This document shows, one piece after another, positions 1 to 8,507 of a stretch of 64,000 bases of DNA. Numbering within the stretch: the first letter of the stretch is position 1; the number at the start of each line of letters is the position of its first letter. A program made the translations under genes and the position numbers. Source of the stretch: Paracraurococcus ruber (lineage in GTDB: Bacteria > Pseudomonadota > Alphaproteobacteria > Acetobacterales > Acetobacteraceae); assembly GCF_004353985.1 (NCBI RefSeq), contig NZ_SMOA01000002.1:1-64000 (forward strand), read 5' to 3'. The notes beneath the pieces were generated by a model that worked only from the letters and a program-made list of their open reading frames with translations, was not told the DNA's origin and made no database searches.

Positions 1-594
1 CGGCGCGCCGGCCAGCAGGCCGCCCGCCCGCAGCGCCGCGCGCCGCCGGCCGCGCGGCGTCGTCTCCAGGATCAACGCCGGCGGCGCCCCGGCGCGGCGC
101 AACTGCGCCGCCAGCAGCCAAAGCAGCGGCCCCTGCCCCGCCAGCACCACCCGCCCGCGTGGCACCGCATCCGCGGTCTTCAGCAGGATCTGCGCCGCAC
201 CCGCCGTCATCACGCCGGGCAGCGTCCAGCCGGGGATCGGCACCGGCCGTTCCTGCGCCCCGGTCGCCAGCAGCACGCGCTGCGCCCGCAATTCGGCGGT
301 ACGGCCGCCGGCCGCGAGGGACAGCGCCCCCTCCTCCGGGTCCAGGTGCCAGAGCGTGGTCGCCGGCCGCCAGTCCAGCCGCGCGGCGCGGAAGGCGCGG
401 GCCAGCGGCAGGCCGGCGGCGTAGTCGGTGCCGAAGACGGGATCGTGCCCGGCGCGCTCCACCGCGCGGAAGACCTGGCCGCCCGGCGCCGGGTTCTCGT
501 CCACCACCGCGACCGAGAGGCCGAGATCCACCGCCTCCACCGCCGCCGCCATCCCGGCCGGGCCGGCGCCGATGATCGCCAAGTCCACGCTCAT
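1..594 (-). CDS. FAD-dependent oxidoreductase, alpha-type subunit (partial)
   Basis: Flavoprotein subunit of the kind found in multi-subunit opine oxidases, hydrogen cyanide synthase HcnB and D-hydroxyproline/proline dehydrogenases. The ATG at 594 gives a protein starting MSVDLAIIGAGPAGMAA, with the Rossmann dinucleotide motif GAGPAG at residues 9-14. A second family signature, ATGAQERPVPIPGW, lies near residues 115-130. The reading frame is open to base 1, so 198 codons are seen and the C-terminal half is outside the window. Its start overlaps the stop of the upstream [2Fe-2S] gene (ATGA at 591-594), which indicates translational coupling. The substrate cannot be read from this part. Confidence 0.85.
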   Translation of the reverse strand, partial: MSVDLAIIGAGPAGMAAAVEAVDLGLSVAVVDENPAPGGQVFRAVERAGHDPVFGTDYAAGLPLARAFRAARLDWRPATTLWHLDPEEGALSLAAGGRTAELRAQRVLLATGAQERPVPIPGWTLPGVMTAGAAQILLKTADAVPRGRVVLAGQGPLLWLLAAQLRRAGAPPALILETTPRGRRRAALRAGGLLAGAP

Positions 595-920
595 CCCGCG
601 AAGGCCACCCGGGCGCCACGCTGCGTGGCGATGCGCATGCCGGGCACGACCTGCACCAGGCAGGCCTGGCGGTTGGCGACTCCGTCGATCTCCGCCAGGC
701 AGTCGAAGCAGATGCCCATCAGGCAATAGGGCAGGCGCGGCGCGCCGGAGGCCGGCGTCTCCCGGATCAGCGCCGCGCCGGCCAGCAGCACCGCCGCGGC
801 GGCGGAGGCGCCTTCGGGCACGCGCAGCGCGACGTCATCGACGAAGACCTCCACGCGCGCCGCGGGCGCCGCCTGCCGCCGCGCCCCGCGGCCGGTGCGA
901 TCAGGACGCGGCGCGAACAT
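591..920 (-). CDS. (2Fe-2S)-binding protein, small subunit of amine/opine-type dehydrogenase
   Basis: A 109-residue ferredoxin-like subunit (Fer2_4 / HcnA type). It carries a [2Fe-2S] ligand pattern C66-x4-C71-x2-C74-x12-C87 around GICFDC. In this family the small protein moves electrons between the two flavin subunits of a membrane-associated dehydrogenase. The start at 920 lies inside the end of the upstream DAO-type gene (20-base overlap), and the stop overlaps the next gene by ATGA. The three genes are therefore one tightly coupled operon. The N-terminal 20 residues are basic and of low complexity; an internal start is possible, but no other Met precedes the domain. Confidence 0.88.
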   Translation of the reverse strand: MFAPRPDRTGRGARRQAAPAARVEVFVDDVALRVPEGASAAAAVLLAGAALIRETPASGAPRLPYCLMGICFDCLAEIDGVANRQACLVQVVPGMRIATQRGARVAFAG

Positions 921-2022
921 CGAAGCGGCCGGCGGTGAAGCGGTCGAGCATCGGGTCCAGCCGGCCGGCGGCGATCATCGGCGCCAGCAGCCGGGCATGC
1001 GCGCCGGCCAGCGTCACGCCGGAATGGCAATTGGCGGTGAACGCGCCCGGGAAACGGGCGGATTCGTCGTACACCGGCAGCCCGTCCGGCGCCATGACAC
1101 GCAGCGCCGACCAGGCGCGGACGATGGCAAGCCGGCCGATCCAGGGGAAGCATCGCACGGCGCGCCCGGCGATCTGCCGCATCACGTCCGGCGTCTGGCG
1201 GATGTCGAACCCCACCTCCTCCATGCTGTCGCCCAGCATCAGGCTGCCTTCCTGGGTCTGGCGGATGGTGGTTGTGGGCATCGGCAGCACCTCCGCCGCG
1301 CGCTCCGTCACCAGCACCTGGCCGCGCTGCGGCCGCACCGGCGCCGAGAGGCCGAAGCGCGGCGCCAGATCCGCATTGCCCAGCCCGGCCGCCAGCACGA
1401 TGCGCGGCGCGGCGAAGCGCCGGCCGCCGGCGGTGACGGCGAAGTCGCGCGGCGCCGCCTGTCCCTCGCCCACCCGCGCCTCCGGCACATAGGTGCCGCC
1501 GGCGCCGGCGAAGGCCGTGTGCAGGGCATGCAGCAGGCGCAGCGGGTTGGCATGCCCGTCATAAGGGGTCCAGGACGCACCCACGACCTCCGGGCCGAGG
1601 CCGGGCAGCATCTGCCGCAGCTCCGGCGCCGCGATCATCCGGTACTCGTAGGGCTGGTTGCCCGCCTCCTGCCGCATTCGCGCCATCCGGGCCTCGCGGT
1701 CCGCCATCTCCCGGTCGGAGAGGCAGAGATGCACACCGCCCGGCTGCCGCAGCCCCAAATCCTCCCCGGTGCGGGCGCCAAGCTCCGCGGCGAGGGCCGG
1801 CCATTCGGCGGCGGAGGCGCGGGTCCAGCGCTGGTACCACGGCGCACCCAGCCCCTTCGACTGCACCCAGACCAGGCCGAAATTGCCGCGGCTGGCGCGG
1901 AAGGCGGTGTCGCCCTCGTCCAGCAGCACCGTGGCGAGGCCCTGCCGCTGCAGTCCCCAGGCGATGGCGGCGCCGACCAGGCCGCCGCCCACCACGATCG
2001 CGTCGAAGGGTTCGGAGCGCAT
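901..2022 (-). CDS. FAD-dependent oxidoreductase, DAO (D-amino acid oxidase) family, beta-type subunit
   Basis: A 373-residue member of the glycine/D-amino-acid oxidase (DAO) fold. The start MRSEPFDAIVVGGGLVG places the FAD-binding motif GGGLVG at residues 12-17; it was chosen because the frame upstream has no family similarity and crosses a repeat. A DAO protein followed by a [2Fe-2S] protein and an alpha-type flavoprotein is the known layout of heteromeric opine (octopine/nopaline) oxidases, D-hydroxyproline dehydrogenase and the PDH-type L-proline dehydrogenases. The substrate is probably a secondary or primary amine-bearing acid. This is the first gene of the minus-strand operon; the structured repeat at 2066-2192 lies just upstream. 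Confidence 0.88.
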   Translation of the reverse strand: MRSEPFDAIVVGGGLVGAAIAWGLQRQGLATVLLDEGDTAFRASRGNFGLVWVQSKGLGAPWYQRWTRASAAEWPALAAELGARTGEDLGLRQPGGVHLCLSDREMADREARMARMRQEAGNQPYEYRMIAAPELRQMLPGLGPEVVGASWTPYDGHANPLRLLHALHTAFAGAGGTYVPEARVGEGQAAPRDFAVTAGGRRFAAPRIVLAAGLGNADLAPRFGLSAPVRPQRGQVLVTERAAEVLPMPTTTIRQTQEGSLMLGDSMEEVGFDIRQTPDVMRQIAGRAVRCFPWIGRLAIVRAWSALRVMAPDGLPVYDESARFPGAFTANCHSGVTLAGAHARLLAPMIAAGRLDPMLDRFTAGRFDVRAAS

Positions 2023-2065
2023 GCGAGCAAGAGGACGGCGTCGCGGCGATGGCGTCAAGGAAGCG

Positions 2066-2192
2066 GCGGGGAGGGGGCGTCCTCCCCGCACCCCAGCTCT
2101 GTTTCCGGGGGTCTCGCACCCGCCGCGCGGCGGCGGCCGACTCCCGGAAAGCAATGCAGGGGTTTGGGGAGGAAATGCCTTTTCCTCCCCAA
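2066..2192. repeat. structured dispersed repeat, copy A
   Basis: A 127-base intergenic element made of nested inverted repeats. Left hairpin: GCGGGGAGG (2066-2074) pairs with CCTCCCCGC (2081-2089). Right hairpin: TTGGGGAGGAAA (2164-2175) pairs perfectly with TTTCCTCCCCAA (2181-2192). An inner stem pairs the region after GTTTCC with the region before GGAAAGC. Copy B at 15868-15992 has the same geometry, and its right-hand 32 bases differ at one position. It sits between the end of tag (2200) and the start of the DAO operon (2022), so both genes would transcribe through or from it. Confidence 0.85.
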
Positions 2193-2199
2193 CCTTCTT

Positions 2200-2799
2200 T
2201 CACCCCGGCCGCCGGAACGCCGCCCGCGCCGCCATGGCCTCGGCCCGGATGGCGCAGCCCTCGGCATGGTCGTTGATCAGCCCCATGGCCTGCAGGAAGG
2301 CATGCATGGTGGTCGGGCCGACGAAGCCCCAGCCGCGCCGCTTGAGGTCCTTCGACAGGGCGATGGAGGTCTCGGAGGTCGCGGCGCCCGCGGGCGGCGG
2401 CGCCGCGGGCTCGTGCCGCCAGACATAGGCCGCCAGCGAGCCTTCCTCCCGCACCAGAGCCTGGGCGCGGCGGGCATTGTTGATCACGGCCTCGATCTTG
2501 CCCCGGTGGCGCACGATGCCGGCATCGCCCAGCAGCCGCTGCACATCCGCCGCGTCGAAGGCGGCGACGCGGTCGATGGCGAAGCCGTGGAAGGCGCCGC
2601 GGAAATTCTCCCGCTTCGCCAGGATGGTCCGCCAGCTCAGGCCGGACTGGAAGCCTTCCAGGCACAGCTTCTCGAACAGCCTGGTGTCGTCGGCGACCGG
2701 GAAGCCCCATTCGCGGTCGTGATAGGCGACGTAGTCCGCCGTCGCCACGCACCAGTGGCAGCGCGGGCGGCCATCCGGGCCGGGCAGCGTCCTGCTCAT
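2200..2799 (-). CDS. tag: DNA-3-methyladenine glycosylase I
   Basis: Base-excision repair enzyme that removes 3-methyladenine from alkylated DNA. The 199-residue length fits the family. The N-terminal zinc-site residues C14 (CHWC) and the C-terminal pair H178/C182 (HAEGC) match the Tag zinc snap. The family stretches CYHDREWG-like (YHDREWGFPV) and LSWRTILAKRENFRGAF are present. The start at 2799 gives MSRTLPGPDGRPRCHWC, the expected distance to the first cysteine. It is transcribed away from the aminotransferase at 2885, with 85 bases between the two starts. Confidence 0.95.
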   Translation of the reverse strand: MSRTLPGPDGRPRCHWCVATADYVAYHDREWGFPVADDTRLFEKLCLEGFQSGLSWRTILAKRENFRGAFHGFAIDRVAAFDAADVQRLLGDAGIVRHRGKIEAVINNARRAQALVREEGSLAAYVWRHEPAAPPPAGAATSETSIALSKDLKRRGWGFVGPTTMHAFLQAMGLINDHAEGCAIRAEAMAARAAFRRPG

Positions 2800-2884
2800 C
2801 GCCTGTCCTTTCCCTGCACCGGGCGTGTTGACCCCGCCCCCCCGGCCGCGCGAGCCTCGGCCGCCCCCCGGGAAGGATCGTTGC

Positions 2885-4216
2885 ATGAGCCCGCTGGATA
2901 CCGCCGCCACCCTGCCGCGCAACAGCGATATCGAGGCCGCGCTGGCCGAGGCGCGGGAGGCCTATGCCGCCGCGCGCCCGCGCAGCGCCGCCCTGCACGC
3001 GAAGGCGCGGGAGGTGATGCCGGGCGGCAATACCCGCACCGTGCTGTTCTACACCCCCTTCCCCACCGCCATGGTGCGCGGCGAGGGCTGCCGGCTCTGG
3101 GATGCCGATGGCCGGGAATATCTCGACCTGCTGGGCGAGTACTCCGCCGGCCTGTTCGGCCATTCTGAGCAGCGGATCCTGGCGGCGGTGAAGGCGGCGC
3201 TCGATGCCGGCATCAACCTGGCCGCGGTGGGGGAGAAGGAGGGGCAGCTCGCCCATCTGATCGCCGGCCGCTTCCCCTCCATCGAGATGGTGCGCTTCAC
3301 CAACAGCGGCACCGAGGCGAACCTGATGGCGCTGGCTGCCGCCCGCGGCTTCACCGGCCGGGTGAAGACCATGGTGATGCGCGGCGGCTACCATGGCGGC
3401 GTGCTGACCTTCGGCACCGAGCACAGCGCGGTGAACGTGCCCATTCCGCTGGCCTTCACCGACTACAACGACCCGGCGGCCGCGACACGCGACATCCTGG
3501 CGGAAGGCGAGCAGCTCGCCGCCGTGCTCGTGGAGCCGATGCTGGGCTCCGGCGGCTGCATCCCGGCGAGCGTCGAATTCCTCCAGGCGCTGCGCGACGC
3601 CACCCGCAAGACCGGCGCGGTGCTGATCTTCGACGAGGTGATGACCAGCCGCCACGGTCCCGGCGGCCTGCAGCAGATGACCGGCGTGACGCCCGACATG
3701 ACCACGCTGGGCAAGTACATGGCGGGCGGGATGAGCTTCGGCGCCTTCGGCGGCCGCGCCGACATCATGGCGGTGTTCGACGGCCACAGGCCCGGCACGC
3801 TGCCGCATGCCGGCACCTTCAACAACAATGTCTGGTCCATGGCCGCCGGCTGCGTCGCCATGGGCGAGATCTTCGATGCGGCGGCGGCCGAGGCGCTCTA
3901 TGCCCGGGGCGAAGGACTGCGCGAGGCGCTGAACGCCGCCTGCGCCCGGGCGGGCGTCGCCATGCAGTTCACCGGCCGCGGCTCCATGCTCAGCGTGCAT
4001 TTCCGCCCCGGCCCGGTGACCGCGCCCTACAAGCCCGGCCCGGCCGAGGAGAAGCTGCGCGAGCTGTTCTTCTTCGACATGCTGGCCGCCGGGATCTACA
4101 TCGCCCGGCGCGGGATGGTCGCCCTCTCCCTCCCCGTCACCGAGGCGGATTGTGGCCGGTACGTTGCGGCAGTGGAGGAGTTCATCGCCGCGCGGCGTCC
4201 GCTGCTGGCAGTCTGA
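2885..4216 (+). CDS. class III PLP-dependent aminotransferase
   Basis: A 443-residue cytosolic fold-type I aminotransferase, related to glutamate-1-semialdehyde aminomutase. The PLP lysine is K277 in TTLGKYMAGG, and the D250-E251 pair in LIFDEVM contacts the pyridine nitrogen. The glycine-rich cofactor loop is NSGTEAN (140-146). HemL itself normally has a different N-terminus, and the catabolic neighbours (SDRs) argue against the tetrapyrrole role. It is better described as an amino-acid or beta-amino-acid aminotransferase/aminomutase of unknown substrate. The start follows GGGAAGGATC, a plausible ribosome site. Confidence 0.85.
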   Translation: MSPLDTAATLPRNSDIEAALAEAREAYAAARPRSAALHAKAREVMPGGNTRTVLFYTPFPTAMVRGEGCRLWDADGREYLDLLGEYSAGLFGHSEQRILAAVKAALDAGINLAAVGEKEGQLAHLIAGRFPSIEMVRFTNSGTEANLMALAAARGFTGRVKTMVMRGGYHGGVLTFGTEHSAVNVPIPLAFTDYNDPAAATRDILAEGEQLAAVLVEPMLGSGGCIPASVEFLQALRDATRKTGAVLIFDEVMTSRHGPGGLQQMTGVTPDMTTLGKYMAGGMSFGAFGGRADIMAVFDGHRPGTLPHAGTFNNNVWSMAAGCVAMGEIFDAAAAEALYARGEGLREALNAACARAGVAMQFTGRGSMLSVHFRPGPVTAPYKPGPAEEKLRELFFFDMLAAGIYIARRGMVALSLPVTEADCGRYVAAVEEFIAARRPLLAV

Positions 4217-4364
4217 GCCCGGGGGGGCTAGCCTTGCCGCCACCGGCCCGAGGGCGTGCCCGCGGCGGGTCCCGGCCAGGCGGCTTCGCCCGGGGTGGGC
4301 CCGCCCGGTCGCGCGGCCACCCGCCGCCCCCGTCGCCGACCCGCCGAAGCCCCAGGAGAGCACC

Positions 4365-5144
4365 ATGCCCACGTCCAATGCCGGGGATCGCCGCCTGTCC
4401 AACCAGGCGCGCCGGGTCATGCTGCTCACCGGCGCCTCGCGCGGGATCGGCCATGCGACCGTGAAGGTCTTCTCCGCCGCCGGCTGGCGCGTGCTGACCA
4501 TCTCCCGCCAGTCCTTCCCGGAGGAATGCCCCTGGGCGATGGGGCCGGAGGACCATGTGCAGTGCGACCTGTCCTCGCCCGAGGACACGCTGCGCGGCAT
4601 CGGGGAGATCCGCCAGCGGCTGGAGGCGGAGGGCGGCAGGCTGGACGCGCTGGTGAACAATGCCGGCATCTCGCCGAAAGGCCCGGGCGGGGCACGCATG
4701 GGCGCGATCCAGACCTCGCTCGAGGACTGGCTCTGGGTGTTCCAGGTGAACCTCTTCTCCTCCATCATGCTGGCGCGCGGGCTGATCGAGGAGTTGCAGC
4801 GCGCCCAGGGCGCGGTGGTGAACGTGACCTCCATCGCCGGCAGCCGGGTGCATCCCTTCGCCGGGGCCGCCTATGCGACCTCCAAGGCGGCGCTGATGGC
4901 GCTGACGCGGGAGATGGCGCATGACTTCGGCCCGCTCGGCATCCGGGTGAACGCGATCTCGCCCGGGGAGATCGACACCTCCATCCTCTCCCCGGGGACG
5001 GAGAAGATCGTCGAGGAGCAGATCCCGATGCGCCGCCTGGGCAAGCCGGCCGAGGTGGCGAAGGCGATCTACTTCCTCTGCACCGACGCCTCATCCTACG
5101 TGAACGGGGCGGAGATCCATGTGAACGGCGGCCAGCACGTGTAG
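4365..5144 (+). CDS. SDR family oxidoreductase
   Basis: A 259-residue classical short-chain dehydrogenase. It has the cofactor motif TGASRGIG (22-29), NNAG (98-101), catalytic S156, and Y170/K174 in the YATSK motif. The C-terminal VNGGQHV end is typical of the family. AGGAGAG ends five bases before the ATG at 4365. It lies 148 bases downstream of the aminotransferase in the same direction, so the two may act in one pathway (transamination, then reduction of the keto acid or aldehyde). That link is inference. Confidence 0.88.
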   Translation: MPTSNAGDRRLSNQARRVMLLTGASRGIGHATVKVFSAAGWRVLTISRQSFPEECPWAMGPEDHVQCDLSSPEDTLRGIGEIRQRLEAEGGRLDALVNNAGISPKGPGGARMGAIQTSLEDWLWVFQVNLFSSIMLARGLIEELQRAQGAVVNVTSIAGSRVHPFAGAAYATSKAALMALTREMAHDFGPLGIRVNAISPGEIDTSILSPGTEKIVEEQIPMRRLGKPAEVAKAIYFLCTDASSYVNGAEIHVNGGQHV

Positions 5145-5215
5145 CCGGCCATCCAGGGGGATGCCGCCCGCCTGCCCTGGGCCAAAGGGGCCCCGGGCTC
5201 CTCGGGTACGCCGCC

Positions 5216-5953
5216 TCAGCGGCCGCCGCTGACCGGCAGCAGCGCGCCGGTGACATAGCTGGCGGCATCCGAGAGCAGCCAGAGCACCGCCTCCGCCGCT
5301 TCCTCCGGCTGGCCGCCGCGCGCCATGGGGATGCTGCCGACAAGCCGCGACAACCGGTCCGGCATGCCGGCGGCCGCATGCAATTCCGTCTCGATCAGGC
5401 CCGGGTTCACCGCGTTGACGCGCACGCCCTGCGCCGCCGCCTCCTTCGCCAGGCCGATGGTCAGCGTATCCACCGCGCCCTTGCTGGCGGCGTAATGCAC
5501 CCATTCGCCGGCGCCGCCGATCGCCGCCGCGCGGGAGGACACGTTCACGATCGCCCCGCCCGGCGGCAGCACCGCCAGCGCCGCCCGGCAGCAGGCCGCG
5601 AGGCCGAAGACATTGGTGCGGAACACCGTCTCCCACATCGCATCCGTGCTCTCGCGCAGCGTCGATGTGGGGCCGGTGATGCCGGCATTGTTCACCAGCG
5701 CATCGAGCCGCCCGAAGCGGTCCCGCACCTGCGCGAAGGTGGCGGCGACCGCCTGCGGGTCGCCGACATCGGCCTGGATCGCCAGCGCCCGGGCGCCGGC
5801 CGCCTCGGCCGCCGCCGCCGTCTCCGCCGCCCGCGCGGCATTGCCGGCATAGGTGAGTACCACGTCCCAGCCGCGCGCCGCCGCCAGCCGCACCACCGCC
5901 GCGCCGATGCCGCGCCCGCCGCCGGTCACCAGCAACACCTTGCGATCCGCCAT
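5216..5953 (-). CDS. SDR family oxidoreductase
   Basis: A 245-residue classical SDR. It has GGGRGIG (11-17), NNAG (88-91), S139/S140, and Y154/K158 in YAASK. The segment YAGNAARAAETA after beta-2 suggests NADP preference (no acidic residue at the end of beta-2, unlike NAD-dependent SDRs). The start at 5953 (MADRK) follows a GGAGGGGGAGGGCC stretch. It is convergent with the SDR ending at 5144 and divergent from the SDR starting at 6015, with only 61 bases between the divergent starts. The substrate is unknown. Confidence 0.87.
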   Translation of the reverse strand: MADRKVLLVTGGGRGIGAAVVRLAAARGWDVVLTYAGNAARAAETAAAAEAAGARALAIQADVGDPQAVAATFAQVRDRFGRLDALVNNAGITGPTSTLRESTDAMWETVFRTNVFGLAACCRAALAVLPPGGAIVNVSSRAAAIGGAGEWVHYAASKGAVDTLTIGLAKEAAAQGVRVNAVNPGLIETELHAAAGMPDRLSRLVGSIPMARGGQPEEAAEAVLWLLSDAASYVTGALLPVSGGR

Positions 5954-6014
5954 GGCCCTCCCCCTCCATCCGCTTTGCCGGCAGCATAGGCCGGGAGACG
6001 TCAGGGAGGGAGCG

Positions 6015-6878
6015 ATGTTCAGGCCAGATCTGTTCGCCGGCCAGCGCGTGCTGATCACCGGCGGCGGCAGCGGCCTCGGCCGGATGATGGCGGAACGCCT
6101 GGTCGGCCTCGGCGCCGCCGTGGAACTCTGGGGCCGCCGCGGGCCGGTGCTGGCCGAAGCGGCGGCAGCGCTGGGCGCGCAGGCCACCTGGCAGGTGGTG
6201 GACATCAAGGACGCGGAGGCGGTGGAGCGCGCGGCGGACGCGATGTGGCAGGCGGGGCGCCCCGCCACCCACCTGATCAACAACGCCGCCGGCAATTTCG
6301 TCAGCCGCACGGAGGATCTCTCGCCCCGCGGCATCCGCGCCATCACCGACATCGTCTTCCACGGCACGCTGCAGGTGACGCAGGCGCTTGGCAAGCGCTG
6401 GATCGCGGCGGGGAAAGGCGGTCATGCGGTGCTGTCCATCACCACCACCTGGGGGCGGACCGGCGCGCCCTTCGTCATCCCCTCGGCGATGTCGAAGGCG
6501 GCGGTGGATGCGATGACGAAGTCGCTGGCGGTGGAATGGGGCCGCTACGGCATCCGGCTGAACGCCATCGCCCCCGGCACCATCCCGACCGACGGGATGT
6601 ATGCCCGGCTCCGCCCCGGCGACAACGACCCGACCGCGAAGGCGGCGGCCGCGAACCCCATGCGGCGGGTCGGCACGGCCGGGGATATCGGCGACCTCGC
6701 CGCCTTCCTTCTCGCCCCGTCCTGGATCAATGGCGAGACGATCGCCCTCGATGGCGGCAACTGGATGCAGAGCGGCGGCGGCTTCAAGGATTTCTTCGCC
6801 TGGGGCGACGCCGAATGGGCCGAGGCGCGGGACCGCATCCGCGCCCGCAACGCCGCCGACAAGGCGCAGCGGGGATAG
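6015..6878 (+). CDS. SDR family oxidoreductase, 2,4-dienoyl-CoA reductase type
   Basis: A 287-residue SDR with GGGSGLG (16-22) and NNAAGNF (89-95). The usual Y-x3-K is replaced by PSAMSK, with S157 and K161. That S-x3-K arrangement, with no Tyr at the usual place, is known from the mitochondrial-type 2,4-dienoyl-CoA reductases (DECR/PECR group), which use an upstream tyrosine. The C-terminal half carries APGTIPTDGM and DGGNWMQSGG, also typical of this branch. A role in unsaturated acyl-CoA degradation is therefore likely. The start has GGGAGGGAGCG immediately upstream. Confidence 0.85.
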   Translation: MFRPDLFAGQRVLITGGGSGLGRMMAERLVGLGAAVELWGRRGPVLAEAAAALGAQATWQVVDIKDAEAVERAADAMWQAGRPATHLINNAAGNFVSRTEDLSPRGIRAITDIVFHGTLQVTQALGKRWIAAGKGGHAVLSITTTWGRTGAPFVIPSAMSKAAVDAMTKSLAVEWGRYGIRLNAIAPGTIPTDGMYARLRPGDNDPTAKAAAANPMRRVGTAGDIGDLAAFLLAPSWINGETIALDGGNWMQSGGGFKDFFAWGDAEWAEARDRIRARNAADKAQRG

Positions 6879-7114
6879 GGCGGATCGCGCCGGGCGACTC
6901 CGCGCGCCGGGCGGGAGGCTGCGACCAAGCCGCGTCCCGGCCCGGCACGCGAAACGCGGCGGCTCGACGACGGATGGGCGCCGGGGCTGACCGGCCCCGC
7001 GCCGCCGGGCATCCGCCCGCCGCCGCGATCGCGGCCGGGCCAGGGCCGATTTCCCGCCCCGTCGCGGCGCCGGGATGCCATGCTGCAGCGGGGAGAGAGA
7101 CGGAGCTTCGCGCC

Positions 7115-8260
7115 ATGCCGCAGACCATCCATCGCTGGCCCGCGCAGCAGCGGGTGCGTACCGGCCCGGTGGCGGAGACCCTGCCGCCGGAGATCGAGGA
7201 TTGCGGCCGGGTGCTGCTGGCGACCACCCGGTCCCTGGTCCGCAGCGACATCGCCCGGACGGTGCGCGCCGCCCTCGGCAGCCGCCTGGCCGCCGAGCAC
7301 GCGACCATGCGCGCCCATTCGCCGTTGGAGGACGTGCTCGACCTCGCCGCCATGATCGCCGACAGCGGCGCCGAGCGGGTGGTGACGCTGGGCGGCGGCA
7401 GCGTGATCGACGGCGCCAAGGTCGCCTGCCGCGCCGCCTGGGAAGGCGTGACGGATGCGGAGGGGCTGGTCGGCCTCGCCGTCTCCCGCGGCGCCGAGCC
7501 GGAGGAGTGGGAGAGGGTGGAGCCCCTGCCCCGCATCGTCGCGGTGCCGACCACGCTCTCGGCCGCCGAATTCGCCCCGCATGCAGGCTACACGGATCTC
7601 GCGGCTGGGCGGAAGATGCGCGCGGTGTCGCCGGCGCAGGTGCCGCGCGCCGTGCTGCTGGATCCCGCGGCGACGCTCGAGACGCCAGCCGAGCTGCTGC
7701 TCTCCTCCGGCATCCGGGCGGTGGACCATGCGGCGGAACGGCTCTGTGCCCGGGACCGCGCGCCCTTCTCCGACGCCGTGTCCCGCCAGGCCCTGGTGAT
7801 GCTGGCCCGTGCCCTGCCGGCCATCCGCCGCACCGCCGCCGACCTGGCCGCGCGGTCCGAGGCGCAGCAGGCCATGTGGCTGTCCGTCATGGGCGGCTGG
7901 TCCGGCGTGCCGGTCGGCGCCAGCCACGGCATCGGCTACATCCTGGGCGGGGCGCGCGGCGTACCGCACGGCATCACCTCCTGCCTCGGCCTGCCGGCGG
8001 TGATGCAATGGAACGAGCCGGTGAACCGCGACCGGCAGGCGGAGATCGCGCATCTCTTCGGCGGCGCCACCGGCCATGCAGCGCTGCGCCGCTTCATCCG
8101 CGACCTCGGCCTGCCGACGACGCTGGCCGAGGTGGGCATCGGGGAGAGCGAGATCGAGCCCCTGGCGGCGCGCTGGGATGGCGGCCCGCCGATCGCCACC
8201 AACCCGCGCCCGGTCCGCAGCCATGCCGATGTGGCGGAGATCCTGCGGCTGATGCGCTGA
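7115..8260 (+). CDS. iron-containing alcohol dehydrogenase family protein
   Basis: A 381-residue member of the Fe-ADH / maleylacetate reductase superfamily. The NAD-binding loop GGGSVIDGAK is at residues 93-102. Candidate metal-binding residues lie in RAVDHAAERL and in the histidines of GASHGIG and VPHGITS. The end PVRSHADVAEIL is usual for maleylacetate-reductase-like members. The product could reduce maleylacetate or an aldehyde; the sequence alone does not decide. It follows the DECR-type SDR after a 236-base gap in which nothing else was seen. A GC-rich hairpin at 8269-8293 follows the stop. Confidence 0.85.
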   Translation: MPQTIHRWPAQQRVRTGPVAETLPPEIEDCGRVLLATTRSLVRSDIARTVRAALGSRLAAEHATMRAHSPLEDVLDLAAMIADSGAERVVTLGGGSVIDGAKVACRAAWEGVTDAEGLVGLAVSRGAEPEEWERVEPLPRIVAVPTTLSAAEFAPHAGYTDLAAGRKMRAVSPAQVPRAVLLDPAATLETPAELLLSSGIRAVDHAAERLCARDRAPFSDAVSRQALVMLARALPAIRRTAADLAARSEAQQAMWLSVMGGWSGVPVGASHGIGYILGGARGVPHGITSCLGLPAVMQWNEPVNRDRQAEIAHLFGGATGHAALRRFIRDLGLPTTLAEVGIGESEIEPLAARWDGGPPIATNPRPVRSHADVAEILRLMR

Positions 8261-8268
8261 CCCGGTTC

Positions 8269-8293
8269 GCGGCGGCGTGGCCGGCGCCGCCGC
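8269..8293 (+). terminator. GC-rich hairpin after the Fe-ADH gene
   Basis: GCGGCGGCG (8269-8277) pairs with CGCCGCCGC (8285-8293) around a 7-base loop, nine bases after the stop codon. There is no T tract, so intrinsic termination is uncertain. The rest of 8294-8490 shows nothing else. Confidence 0.35.
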
Positions 8294-8507
8294 GACGCGG
8301 GCCGCGCCGGGCTTGCAGGCGGGCAAGGTGGGCGGCGGCGCGGCTTCCGCCGAGGGCAGCGTCCTGCGCAGGTGCGGTCCGGCGGGCGGCGGCCGCGCCG
8401 CCGCCCGCCCCCGCCCAACTGCCCCCTTGCATCGCGGCCGCAACCGGCGCGAGCATCCCCCTGCAACCGGGGACGAACCCGGGCACCCCGACAGGAGGAT
8501 GTCCACC

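Noticed and set aside
895-3168. A plus-strand open frame of 757 codons
   Set aside because: It lies opposite the DAO-type gene and tag, which have clear motifs; the frame itself is His/Arg/Gly-rich without similarity.
1559-4834. A minus-strand open frame of 1091 codons across the tag gene and aminotransferase
   Set aside because: It is the antisense/alternate-frame shadow of the real genes; composition is typical of GC-rich third-position artefacts and no family matches.
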